Source: Acetobacteraceae bacterium
Lineage (GTDB): Bacteria; Pseudomonadota; Alphaproteobacteria; Acetobacterales; Acetobacteraceae
Direction of reading: 5' to 3'
DNA length: 64,000 nucleotides
Assembly (NCBI GenBank): GCA_947455205.1
Contig: CANGNF010000012.1
Coordinates: forward strand, 52,405 to 116,404
Position numbers and translations under genes: made by a program. This document shows positions 46,984 through 53,993 of the stretch, piece by piece; positions within the stretch are counted from its first letter, which is position 1; each line of letters begins with the position of its first letter. The notes below the pieces were generated by a model. The model saw nothing but the letters and a program-made list of their open reading frames with translations, ran no database searches and was not told where the DNA came from.

Positions 46984-47346
46984 ATGAGCGGGAAAAAGGC
47001 CAGCGGGATAAAGGACTGGGACGCCTACAACGCCACCGCGCGGGAGCGGGGCAAGGAGTTGAACGGCCTGCACCCGGAGCTGGTGAAGGGCTTCGCCGCC
47101 CTTTCCGCCGGTGCCGCCAAGACCCAGCACCTGGACGCCAAGACGCGGGAGCTGATCGCCCTGGCCGTGGCGGTGACCACGCGCTGCGACGGCTGCATCG
47201 ACGCCCATGTTCGCCGGGCGAAGAAGGCCGGCGCCACCAAGGCCGAGATGTCGGAGGCGCTGGGCGTCGCCATCGCGCTGAATGCCGGCGCCGCTTTCAC
47301 CTACTCACTGCACGTGCTGGACGCTGCCGGAGACGACGCACCATGA
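46984..47346 (+). CDS. carboxymuconolactone decarboxylase / AhpD-like protein
   Basis: A 120-residue helical protein of the CMD family. The CxxC-type redox motif CDGCIDAH and the ELIALAVAVTTRC helix are typical of AhpD-like peroxidase partners. GGGAGAA lies just upstream of the ATG. The stop overlaps the start of the enoyl-CoA hydratase gene by 4 bases. Whether it acts as an alkylhydroperoxidase here is not shown. Confidence 0.88.
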   Translation: MSGKKASGIKDWDAYNATARERGKELNGLHPELVKGFAALSAGAAKTQHLDAKTRELIALAVAVTTRCDGCIDAHVRRAKKAGATKAEMSEALGVAIALNAGAAFTYSLHVLDAAGDDAP

Positions 47347-48113
47347 CCGAGACCACCGTCACGCTTGAGGTGAAGGACCATGTGGCCGTCGCCACGCTGA
47401 CCCGTCCGCCGGTGAATGCGATGAACTGGGCGATGCGCGAACGCATCATCGAGATCATGGATCAGGCCAATGACCGCGAGGATATCCGCGTGGTGGTGCT
47501 GACCGGCGCCGGCAATATCTTCTGCGCCGGCGCGGACCTGAAGGAACGCCCGGATGCGAACAACCCCGGTCAGTTCAACTGGCACAACCGGCTGACGCGA
47601 GAGAGCTTCAACTGCATCAAGGAATGCAGCAAGCCGGTGATCTGCGCGGTCAACGGCGCGGCGCTGGGCGCCGGCTTCGCCATCATGGCGTTCTGCGACA
47701 TCATGCTGGCCAGCGACAACGCCACCTTCGGCATGCCGGAGATCGATGTCGGCCTGGCCGGTGGTGCCGCGATGCTCAACGAGATGTTCGGCAAGAGCAA
47801 GATGCGCCGCATGATGATGACGGGGCAGCGCATCCCGGCGGCCGAGCTGTATCGCCGCGGCATCATCGAATGCTGCGTGCCGCGCGACCAGCTGATGGCC
47901 GAGGCGATGGCGATTGCCACCGAGATTGCCGGCAAGGCGCCACTTGGCATCAAGTACGCCAAGACCAGCTGCAACATGGTGGAGCTGATGCCGGCCAAGG
48001 ACGCCTATCGGTTCGAGCAGAACTTCACCTACGAGCTGAGCAAGACCGAGGACGCCGCCGAGGCGCGCCGCGCGACGCTGGAAAAGCGCAAGCCGGTCTA
48101 CAAGGGGCGCTGA
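47343..48113 (+). CDS. enoyl-CoA hydratase/isomerase family protein
   Basis: A 256-residue crotonase. It has the oxyanion-hole segments FCAGADLKER and AVNGAALGAGF, and the second catalytic glutamate is present in FGMPEIDVG. The first glutamate of true hydratases (in a CELAMM-like segment) seems replaced, the region reading GAGFAIMAF, so isomerase, decarboxylase or CoA-ligase-linked chemistry is possible. Starts and stops overlap both neighbours, giving a three-gene operon. Confidence 0.87.
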   Translation: MTETTVTLEVKDHVAVATLTRPPVNAMNWAMRERIIEIMDQANDREDIRVVVLTGAGNIFCAGADLKERPDANNPGQFNWHNRLTRESFNCIKECSKPVICAVNGAALGAGFAIMAFCDIMLASDNATFGMPEIDVGLAGGAAMLNEMFGKSKMRRMMMTGQRIPAAELYRRGIIECCVPRDQLMAEAMAIATEIAGKAPLGIKYAKTSCNMVELMPAKDAYRFEQNFTYELSKTEDAAEARRATLEKRKPVYKGR

Positions 48114-48745
48114 TGGCCGGCATCCTTGCCCTTTGGCACAACCTGGCCCCGGGCGCGGAGGAGTTGTTCCCGCGCTGGTACAACCGCCAGCACCTGTTTG
48201 AACGCGTCGGCGTGCCCGGCTTCCGCTTCGGCCAGCGCTACCAGGCGCTGGAGGCGGACCGCCGCTTCTTCTGCTTCTACCAGGTGGATGATCCGGCGGT
48301 GCTGGCCTCCCCGGCCTATATGGCGCGGCTGGACAACCCGACGGAATGGACCCGCGGCGTGATGCCGCACTTCCGCGACATGCTGCGCACGGTCTGCACC
48401 ATCACCCACAGCCAGGGTTCGCTGCTCGGCTCCCACGCCATCACCTGGCGGTGCGACGGCACGCCGCGGGCCCATGCGGAGACGCTGGCCATGCTGGGCG
48501 CGCGGGATGACGTGGCGCAGGTGCAGGTCTGGCAGGCCGCCGCCACGCAGACGCCGGCGAACAACGAGGCATCGCTGCGCCACGGCGACGGGCTGATCGG
48601 CGGCGCGCTGCTGGTGCAATGCATCGGCGAGCAGGCCGCGCGCGAGGTGGCGGCCTGCGATGTCTCGGCGGTCGTCGGCAGCGCGCAGCCGCAGGGCTAC
48701 GCGCTGCTGGCGGCGCGCTACCCTTCCAGCGCGCCCATGATGTAG
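48113..48745 (+). CDS. conserved protein of unknown function, possible dimeric alpha-beta barrel
   Basis: A 210-residue soluble protein translated from an ATG overlapping the enoyl-CoA hydratase stop. The N-terminal half has WHNLAPGAEELFPRWYNRQH and FFCFYQVDD, similar in flavour to ferredoxin-like dimeric barrel proteins that handle small aromatic or unstable molecules. I do not recognise a named family. It shares an operon with a crotonase and an AhpD-like protein, and its 3' end overlaps the opposing ketopantoate-reductase-like gene by 28 bases. Confidence 0.72.
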   Translation: MAGILALWHNLAPGAEELFPRWYNRQHLFERVGVPGFRFGQRYQALEADRRFFCFYQVDDPAVLASPAYMARLDNPTEWTRGVMPHFRDMLRTVCTITHSQGSLLGSHAITWRCDGTPRAHAETLAMLGARDDVAQVQVWQAAATQTPANNEASLRHGDGLIGGALLVQCIGEQAAREVAACDVSAVVGSAQPQGYALLAARYPSSAPMM

Positions 48746-49644
48746 GGCTTCAAGCCCGCGTAGATCATCGCATGGATCGGCGTGGGCACGCCCAGTTCGC
48801 GGCCCAGCGCCACCACCTTGCCCGAGAGCCACGGCAGCTCGATCCGGTTGCCGCGGATCAGGTCCAGCGCCATGGAGGCGCGCATGTTCGGCGGCATGTG
48901 CTTCCAGCCGCCGATGATCTTCTCCGGCGTGCCGTCGGGCAGCGGAATGCCGCGGGCCGCGGCCAGCGCCGCCACCTCGCGCACCGCCGCATGCATCATC
49001 GGCGCAATGTCGGGGTCGTCGCGCAGCTCGCCCATCGGGCGGCGGGTCAGCGCGGTCCAGCCGCTGTTGGTCGCCAGCAGGATGAACTTCAGCCACAGCT
49101 CCGTCAGGATGCGGTCGCTCAGCGTGGCGTCGAAGCTGGCCTTCTGGCACAGCGCCAGGAAGGCCTCGCCACGCGGGGTGATGCTGCCATCCAGCTCACC
49201 GAAGACCAGGCGCATGAAGGTGCCGGTCTGCTTGATCACGCCCGGCTCGGCGATGGTGGCGCTGATCTGCGCCACGCCACCCATCACGGCCTTCGGGCCG
49301 AGGATCGGCAGCAGGCGCTCATGCGCGTCGATGCCGTTCTGGAAGGTCATGACGGCGGTGTTCGGCCCGACCATCGGCTTGATGGCCTCGCCGGCGCTCT
49401 CCACGTCCCACAGCTTCACGCAGAACATCACCAGGTCCACCACGCCCACCTTCGCCGGGTCGTCGGTGGCCTGGGCCGGCTGCAGCAGCGTGTCGCCGCG
49501 CGGGCTGAGGATGCGGAGACCATTCTCCTGCATCGCCTTCAGGTGCGCGCCCCGCGCGATGAAGGTGACGTCCCCGCCGGCATGGGCCAGCGCCGCGCCG
49601 AACGCGCCGCCGACGCCGCCGGCGCCTACCACTGCAATGCGCAT
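48718..49644 (-). CDS. ketopantoate reductase family protein (2-dehydropantoate 2-reductase)
   Basis: A 308-residue NADP-dependent reductase. The nucleotide loop is VVGAGGVGGAFGAAL at the N-terminus, the family asparagine/active segment FQNGIDAHE lies mid-protein, and the catalytic lysine is plausible in ELWLKFILLATNSG. True PanE makes pantoate for coenzyme A, but this family has many paralogues in catabolic clusters. It lies downstream of the cyanate operon, separated by a structured 179-base gap. Confidence 0.85.
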   Translation of the reverse strand: MRIAVVGAGGVGGAFGAALAHAGGDVTFIARGAHLKAMQENGLRILSPRGDTLLQPAQATDDPAKVGVVDLVMFCVKLWDVESAGEAIKPMVGPNTAVMTFQNGIDAHERLLPILGPKAVMGGVAQISATIAEPGVIKQTGTFMRLVFGELDGSITPRGEAFLALCQKASFDATLSDRILTELWLKFILLATNSGWTALTRRPMGELRDDPDIAPMMHAAVREVAALAAARGIPLPDGTPEKIIGGWKHMPPNMRASMALDLIRGNRIELPWLSGKVVALGRELGVPTPIHAMIYAGLKPYIMGALEG

Positions 49645-49671
49645 GTCGCGCTCCTCGATAAGGTCCAGAGC

Positions 49672-49820
49672 CTGATCGCCCGAGACGGAATCGTCGAAGG
49701 GCGTGAATCAGTCTCTCAGATAAAGGCCAGTGGATGAGCCCCGCTGCCTGAAGCGGGGTTCAGCCACCAGAGTTTGAGCGGCTGATTCACGCCGTCGGTG
49801 ATTTCACCGGCGACGATCAG
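49672..49820. repeat. nested intergenic palindromic element
   Basis: Several inverted repeats nest in this gap: CTGATCG (49672-49678) with CGATCAG (49814-49820); ATCGTCG (49690-49696) with CGACGAT (49811-49817); GGCGTGAATCAG (49700-49711) with CTGATTCACGCC (49782-49793), a perfect 12 bp arm; CCCCGCT (49739-49745) with AGCGGGG (49752-49758); and CGGTG/CACCG (49796-49809). The whole could fold as a branched structure. It may be a dispersed palindromic repeat, a terminator of the cyanate operon, or a structured leader of the next gene. Confidence 0.7.
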
Positions 49821-49823
49821 ACG

Positions 49824-50270
49824 CTAGTACCTCTTATAGCTGAGGAACTTGCCTGTCATGGTCAGCTTCACCCGGTCGCCCTTCTGGTCGGGCAGGCGCT
49901 CCATGACCATGTCGTAGTCGATGGCCGACATGATGCCGTCGCCGAACTCCTCGTGGATCATGTCCTTCCAGGTGGTGCCGTACACCAGCACCAGCTCGTA
50001 GAAGCGGTAGATCAGCGGGTCGGTCGGCGGCATCGGCTGGGCGCCGCGGTACGGCATCTCGCACAGCGTCGCTTCTTCCTCCTCGTCCAGGCCCAGCAAC
50101 TCGGCCAGGCCGCGGGCGTGGTGCGGCTCGGCGCTCATCTGGCCCATGCACAGCGCGCAGGTCCACACCGGGGACATGCCGATGCGGGCGGCGATCTCGG
50201 CCCATTTCAGGCCGGCCTTCTTCTTGATCTTCAGGATCTTGTGGCCGAGTTCGGTCTTGGCGTCGTTCAT
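49824..50270 (-). other. cynS: cyanase domain with possible internal start
   Basis: From the in-frame ATG at 50268-50270 the product would be 148 residues, close to free-standing cyanases. A strong ribosome site, AAGAGGAAAG on the minus strand (50276-50285), sits 8 bases upstream of that ATG with its GAGGA core. Catalytic residues by this numbering are Arg89, Glu92 and Ser115. Either the fusion alone, or both fusion and free cyanase, could be made. Confidence 0.8.
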
Positions 50271-51227
50271 CGCCGCTTTCCTCTTGGGCTTGGTGACTGG
50301 GGTGGTCGAAACGGGCCGTGGCACCACCGCCACGGCCGCGGGTGGAACAGGGGCCGGGTCGGGTTCCGGCGGGGGCGAGTGTTCGCGGGCGCCGCCGACC
50401 CGAACCACTGGCAGCGCACGGCGGTCCCAGCCCGGCATCGGGTTGCCGCGCAGCGCCAGGCTGCGGGTCAGCAGGAACTCCAGGATGTGGTCGCGCAGCG
50501 CGTGGTAGCCCGGCAGCTTGTGCAGGTTGGCGCGGTCGCGCGGGCGGGGCAGGGTGTTCTGCACCACCTCCGCCACATGGCTGTCCGGGCCGTTGGTCAT
50601 CAGCAGGATGCGGTCGGCCAGCAAAATCGCCTCGTCCACGTCATGCGTGATCATGAAGGCGGTCTGGTTGGCGTCCTGCACCAGGCGGCTGACCTCGTCC
50701 TGCAGGCCACCGCGGGTCAGGGCGTCCAGCGCGCTGAAGGGTTCGTCCATCAGCAGCATCTTCGGCGCCAGCGCCAGCGCGCGGGCAATGCCGACACGCT
50801 GCTTCATGCCGCCGGAGAGCATGGCCGGCTTGCGGTCGGCGGCGCCGCCCAGGCCCACCTTTTCCAGCGCGGCGCGGGCACCGTCGCGCAGCTGAGCCTT
50901 GTCCCATTTGGGGTGGCGGCAGGACAGCGCGAAGGCGACGTTCTGCTCGGCGGTCATCCAGGGCATCAGCGCATGGCCCTGGAAGATCACCGCACGGTCC
51001 AGCGACGGGCCGGTGATCTCGGTGCCATCGACGATGACGACGCCACGGTCGGGCTTGTCCAACCCGGCCAATATGTTCAGCACGGTGGTCTTGCCGCAGC
51101 CGGAATGCCCGACCAGGCAGACGAACTCGCCGCGATTGACGCCGAACCAGAGGTCCTGGAACACGGTGTGGCCGGGGTAGGCGCGCGTCACGCCCTCGAC
51201 CGAGACGTAGGGGTGCAAGTCGCTCAT
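49824..51227 (-). CDS. cyanate-type ABC transporter ATPase fused to cyanase
   Basis: A 467-residue reading frame with two full domains and no stop between them. Residues 1 to about 265 are an NrtD/CynD/SsuB-type ATPase: Walker A GHSGCGKTT, signature LSGGMKQR, Walker B LLMDEP. Residues about 266-319 form a proline- and basic-rich linker. Residues 320-467 are a complete cyanase with an N-terminal helix-turn-helix and the catalytic triad R/E/S in YRFYE and IMSAID, spaced as in E. coli (R96, E99, S122). The start at 51227 overlaps the permease stop by 4 bases. Cyanase makes ammonia and CO2 from cyanate and bicarbonate. Internal initiation could also release free cyanase. Confidence 0.9.
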   Translation of the reverse strand: MSDLHPYVSVEGVTRAYPGHTVFQDLWFGVNRGEFVCLVGHSGCGKTTVLNILAGLDKPDRGVVIVDGTEITGPSLDRAVIFQGHALMPWMTAEQNVAFALSCRHPKWDKAQLRDGARAALEKVGLGGAADRKPAMLSGGMKQRVGIARALALAPKMLLMDEPFSALDALTRGGLQDEVSRLVQDANQTAFMITHDVDEAILLADRILLMTNGPDSHVAEVVQNTLPRPRDRANLHKLPGYHALRDHILEFLLTRSLALRGNPMPGWDRRALPVVRVGGAREHSPPPEPDPAPVPPAAVAVVPRPVSTTPVTKPKRKAAMNDAKTELGHKILKIKKKAGLKWAEIAARIGMSPVWTCALCMGQMSAEPHHARGLAELLGLDEEEEATLCEMPYRGAQPMPPTDPLIYRFYELVLVYGTTWKDMIHEEFGDGIMSAIDYDMVMERLPDQKGDRVKLTMTGKFLSYKRY

Positions 51228-52069
51228 TCCTGCCAGGCCACCAGCCGCGCCACGGCGCCCAAGGCGCGATCCAGCAGCAGCCCGACCAGGCCGATCAGCA
51301 GGATGGCGATGACGATGTCGGCCAATGAAAGATTGTTCCACTGGTTCCAGACCCAGTAGCCGATGCCGGTGCCGCCGACCAACATCTCGGCCGCGACGAT
51401 GACCAGCCAGGCGATGCCGATGGAGATCCGCATGCCCGTGAGGATGGTCGGCGCTGCCGCCGGCAGGATGACGCGCCACGCCGTCTTCAGCGTGCCGGCT
51501 TCCAGCGTGCGCGCCACGTTCAGCCATTCCCGCCGCACGCTGGCCACGCCGAAGGCGGTGTTCAGCAGCATCGGCCACAGCGCGCAGATGAAGATGACGA
51601 AGATGGCGGAAACCGCGCTGTCCTTGATGGTGTAGAGCGCCAACGGCATCCAGGCCAACGGGCTCACCGGCCGCAGCACCTGGATGAACGGGTTCAGCGC
51701 GGCGTTCAGCAGCGGCGACATGCCGATGAGGAAGCCGAACGGCACCGCCACCACCGCCGCCAGCAAAAAGCCGGCGGTGACGCGCAGCAGCGAATAGCCG
51801 ACCTGGATGCCGATGCCCTGGTCGTTGGGGCCACGGATGTAGAAGGGGTCGCGCAGCAGCTCCCACAGCCGCGCGGCCACGGCGCCGGGGCCGGGGAAGG
51901 GGGTCTGCCCGCCAGTTGCCGCCGCCTGGCCAACCAGCGCGGCGTATTCCGGGTCTACCGTCGCGGAGCCGCCGCCGCTGGTGGCAAGGGATTGCCACAC
52001 CGCGAGGAAGGCAGCGAAGATCGCCAGCGCCAGCAGCGCTGCCCGCCAGGCCGAAACTTGCGTGTTCAT
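51224..52069 (-). CDS. ABC transporter permease (NrtB/CynB/SsuC type)
   Basis: A 281-residue inner-membrane permease with about six hydrophobic helices. The cytoplasmic EAA-type loop reads LNVARTLEAGTLKTAWRVILPAA and is followed by ILTGMRISIGIAWLVIVAAEML, both typical of nitrate/sulfonate/cyanate importers. It overlaps the ATPase-cyanase gene by 4 bases and lies 4 bases after the binding-protein gene. The cyanase fusion makes cyanate the likely cargo. Confidence 0.92.
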   Translation of the reverse strand: MNTQVSAWRAALLALAIFAAFLAVWQSLATSGGGSATVDPEYAALVGQAAATGGQTPFPGPGAVAARLWELLRDPFYIRGPNDQGIGIQVGYSLLRVTAGFLLAAVVAVPFGFLIGMSPLLNAALNPFIQVLRPVSPLAWMPLALYTIKDSAVSAIFVIFICALWPMLLNTAFGVASVRREWLNVARTLEAGTLKTAWRVILPAAAPTILTGMRISIGIAWLVIVAAEMLVGGTGIGYWVWNQWNNLSLADIVIAILLIGLVGLLLDRALGAVARLVAWQE

Positions 52070-52073
52070 GGCG

Positions 52074-53402
52074 TCAGGCGCGGATGTTCGGCTGGGTCCA
52101 GGCCGCGGGCTCGGCCGGGTTGAAGGTGGCGCCCATGATGGTGTGGCTGCGGTAGGTTTCCGCCGGCACCGGCAGGCCGGCGGCGCGCATCGCCTTGCCG
52201 GCGTCCAGCGCCAGGAAGACCTGCTCGGCCACCGCCTTGTAGTCCACGTCGGTCCGCAACTGGCCCCAGCGCTTCATCTGGGTCAGCATCCACACCGCCA
52301 TGGACTGCCAGGGGAAGGGGTCGAAGCCGATGCGCGTCGGCTCCCGCTTCACCCCGCCAAGCCCGTCCGCATAGGTGCCGGTCAGCACCTGCTCCACCAC
52401 CGTCACCGGCTGGTTCAGGTAATTCTGCGCGGAGACGGCGGCGGCGACTTCCTTGCGGTTCTCGGCCTTGGCGGCGTGTGCCGTCGCTTCCACAATGCTC
52501 TTCAGCAGCGCGGCGAAGGTGTTCGGCGCCTCGGCCAGCATGGCGCGCGGCACGGCGAAGGCGCAGCACGGGTGGCCGTCCCACAACTCCTTCGTCAGCA
52601 CATGGATGAAGCCGACGCCGTCGAACACGGCGCGCTGGTTGAACGGATCCGGCCCGAGGAATCCGTCGATGTTGTCGGCGCGCAGGTTGGCGACCATCTC
52701 CGGCGGCGGCACGCTGCGGATCTGCACATCCGTGTCCGGGTTGATGCCGTGCTGGGCCAGGTAGTGGCGCAGCAGGTAGTTGTGCATGGAGAAGTCGAAC
52801 GGCACCGCGAAGCGCATGCCCTTCCAGGTCTTCGGGTCGCGCCGGTCGGTGTGCTTCTTCGCCAGGGTGATCGCCTGGCCGTTGGTGTTCTCGATGGCCG
52901 CGACCGCCCATGGGGTGGGCTGCGCCACGCCGACGCCCAGCGTCAGCGCCAGCGGCATCGGGCTGAGCATGTGGGCGGCGTCGTATTCCTTGTTGATCGC
53001 CTTGTCGCGGATGACGGCCCAGCCGGCGGTGCGGATCACCTCCACGTTCAGGCCGTTGCGCTCATAGAAGCCCATCGGGTGCGCCATGATGATCGGGGTG
53101 GCGCAGGTGATGGCGATGAAGCCGATCTTGAGGTCCTTCTTCTCCGGCGTGCCGGTGCCCTGCGCGAAGGCGTCGCGCATGTCCGCCAGCGGCAGCACGC
53201 TGGCCAGCGCCGCCATGACGGCGCCCTGGCCGAAGCGCTCCAGCAGCGCACGGCGGGTGGCAGTGGCGGGGAAGGCGGCGCGCAGCGCGGCGTTGTCGAT
53301 GGCAAGGCCGGCATCGGCGGTGCCATCGGCCGGCGCGGCGTCGCACAGGAAGGCGCTGGCGTGCTGGCCGCAGCCGCAGGGTGCGGCACCAAAGCGAGAC
53401 AT
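52074..53402 (-). CDS. NrtA/CynA-type substrate-binding protein of the cyanate importer
   Basis: A 442-residue binding protein of the nitrate/cyanate/bicarbonate group (LKIGFIAITCATPIIMAHPMGFYE near residue 93 and VPFDFSMHNYLLRHYL further on). The first 45 residues are unusual: a cysteine cluster (Cys9, Cys11, Cys20 in the PCGCGQH region) precedes the hydrophobic export segment, which follows TRRALLERFG and may be Tat-like. The start at 53402 has GGGAG about 9 bases upstream. It is the first gene of the cyanate operon and lies behind the sigma-54 promoter. Confidence 0.88.
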   Translation of the reverse strand: MSRFGAAPCGCGQHASAFLCDAAPADGTADAGLAIDNAALRAAFPATATRRALLERFGQGAVMAALASVLPLADMRDAFAQGTGTPEKKDLKIGFIAITCATPIIMAHPMGFYERNGLNVEVIRTAGWAVIRDKAINKEYDAAHMLSPMPLALTLGVGVAQPTPWAVAAIENTNGQAITLAKKHTDRRDPKTWKGMRFAVPFDFSMHNYLLRHYLAQHGINPDTDVQIRSVPPPEMVANLRADNIDGFLGPDPFNQRAVFDGVGFIHVLTKELWDGHPCCAFAVPRAMLAEAPNTFAALLKSIVEATAHAAKAENRKEVAAAVSAQNYLNQPVTVVEQVLTGTYADGLGGVKREPTRIGFDPFPWQSMAVWMLTQMKRWGQLRTDVDYKAVAEQVFLALDAGKAMRAAGLPVPAETYRSHTIMGATFNPAEPAAWTQPNIRA

Positions 53403-53459
53403 GGACTGGCTCCCGGTTGAAGCTGAACTGGTTCGGGATGGAACGTTCACGGCTTTGGC

Positions 53460-53476
53460 AGCAAGGCGCATGCCAG
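53460..53476 (-). promoter_or_regulatory. sigma-54 (-24/-12) promoter of the cyanate operon
   Basis: On the minus strand the site reads CTGGCATGCGCCTTGCT. The GG and GC dinucleotides are 10 bases apart as required, and 10 or more of the conserved positions of YTGGCACG-N4-TTGCW match. The start point would be near 53449, leaving a leader of about 48 bases before the ATG at 53402. RpoN control with NtrC is the usual way nitrogen-scavenging genes are switched on. A GGCAG-GAG-CTGCC palindrome at 53529-53541, 53 bases further upstream, could be an activator site. Confidence 0.72.
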
Positions 53477-53612
53477 GAAGGACGCGCCGGGATATGTGAC
53501 GAGCCAGCAAGGAATCGCCCATTTTGGGGGCAGGAGCTGCCTTGTTTCGCGCCGTACGCCTTTGCTTAACCCCTGGGCGACCAGCATGGCGGCGCAAGCG
53601 CAGGAGGCGCGG

Positions 53613-53984
53613 ATGGAAAGCAAGGAAATCGCCACCGAGGTCGCCGAGGCGCGGCATCGCGTGGCGCGGCTGCTGGCGGAAATGCACCGGCTGCACCTCT
53701 CATTGGCGCAAGAAAGCCGGGCGCTGAAGAAGTTCACCACGGCCGGCTCCACGCTGGCCGAGATCGAGATCGCCGGCGAGATGCTGGAGCAGTATCTCGG
53801 CGCGTCGGATGCCTTCCTGGAGAATATGCGCGGCCGGTTCGAGGCGCGGCTGGGCCTGTTGCGCCGCTGCGAACCGCGCGGTAGCGCCGAGCCGGAGCTG
53901 ACCCCCGGCCACGGCAATTTCTGGCTGGCCTTCTCGCGCCTCTGCGTCGTGCTCAGGCGGGCGGAGAAGGCGACCGGGCGCTAG
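53613..53984 (+). CDS. small helical protein of unknown function
   Basis: A 123-residue protein. The ATG at 53613 is chosen because AGGAGG lies 5 bases upstream; an in-frame ATG at 53586 would add 9 residues. The first 75 residues look like a charged coiled coil (EVAEARHRVARLLAEMHRL), with no signal peptide. I recognise no family. It is divergent from the cyanate operon across 210 bases and converges on the hydroxy-acid oxidase gene. Confidence 0.68.
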   Translation: MESKEIATEVAEARHRVARLLAEMHRLHLSLAQESRALKKFTTAGSTLAEIEIAGEMLEQYLGASDAFLENMRGRFEARLGLLRRCEPRGSAEPELTPGHGNFWLAFSRLCVVLRRAEKATGR

Positions 53985-53993
53985 CTATCGGCG

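Noticed and set aside
44523..46985. An 820-residue minus-strand frame opposite clpA
   Set aside because: Antisense shadow of a certain clpA gene; residue composition is typical of reversed codons.
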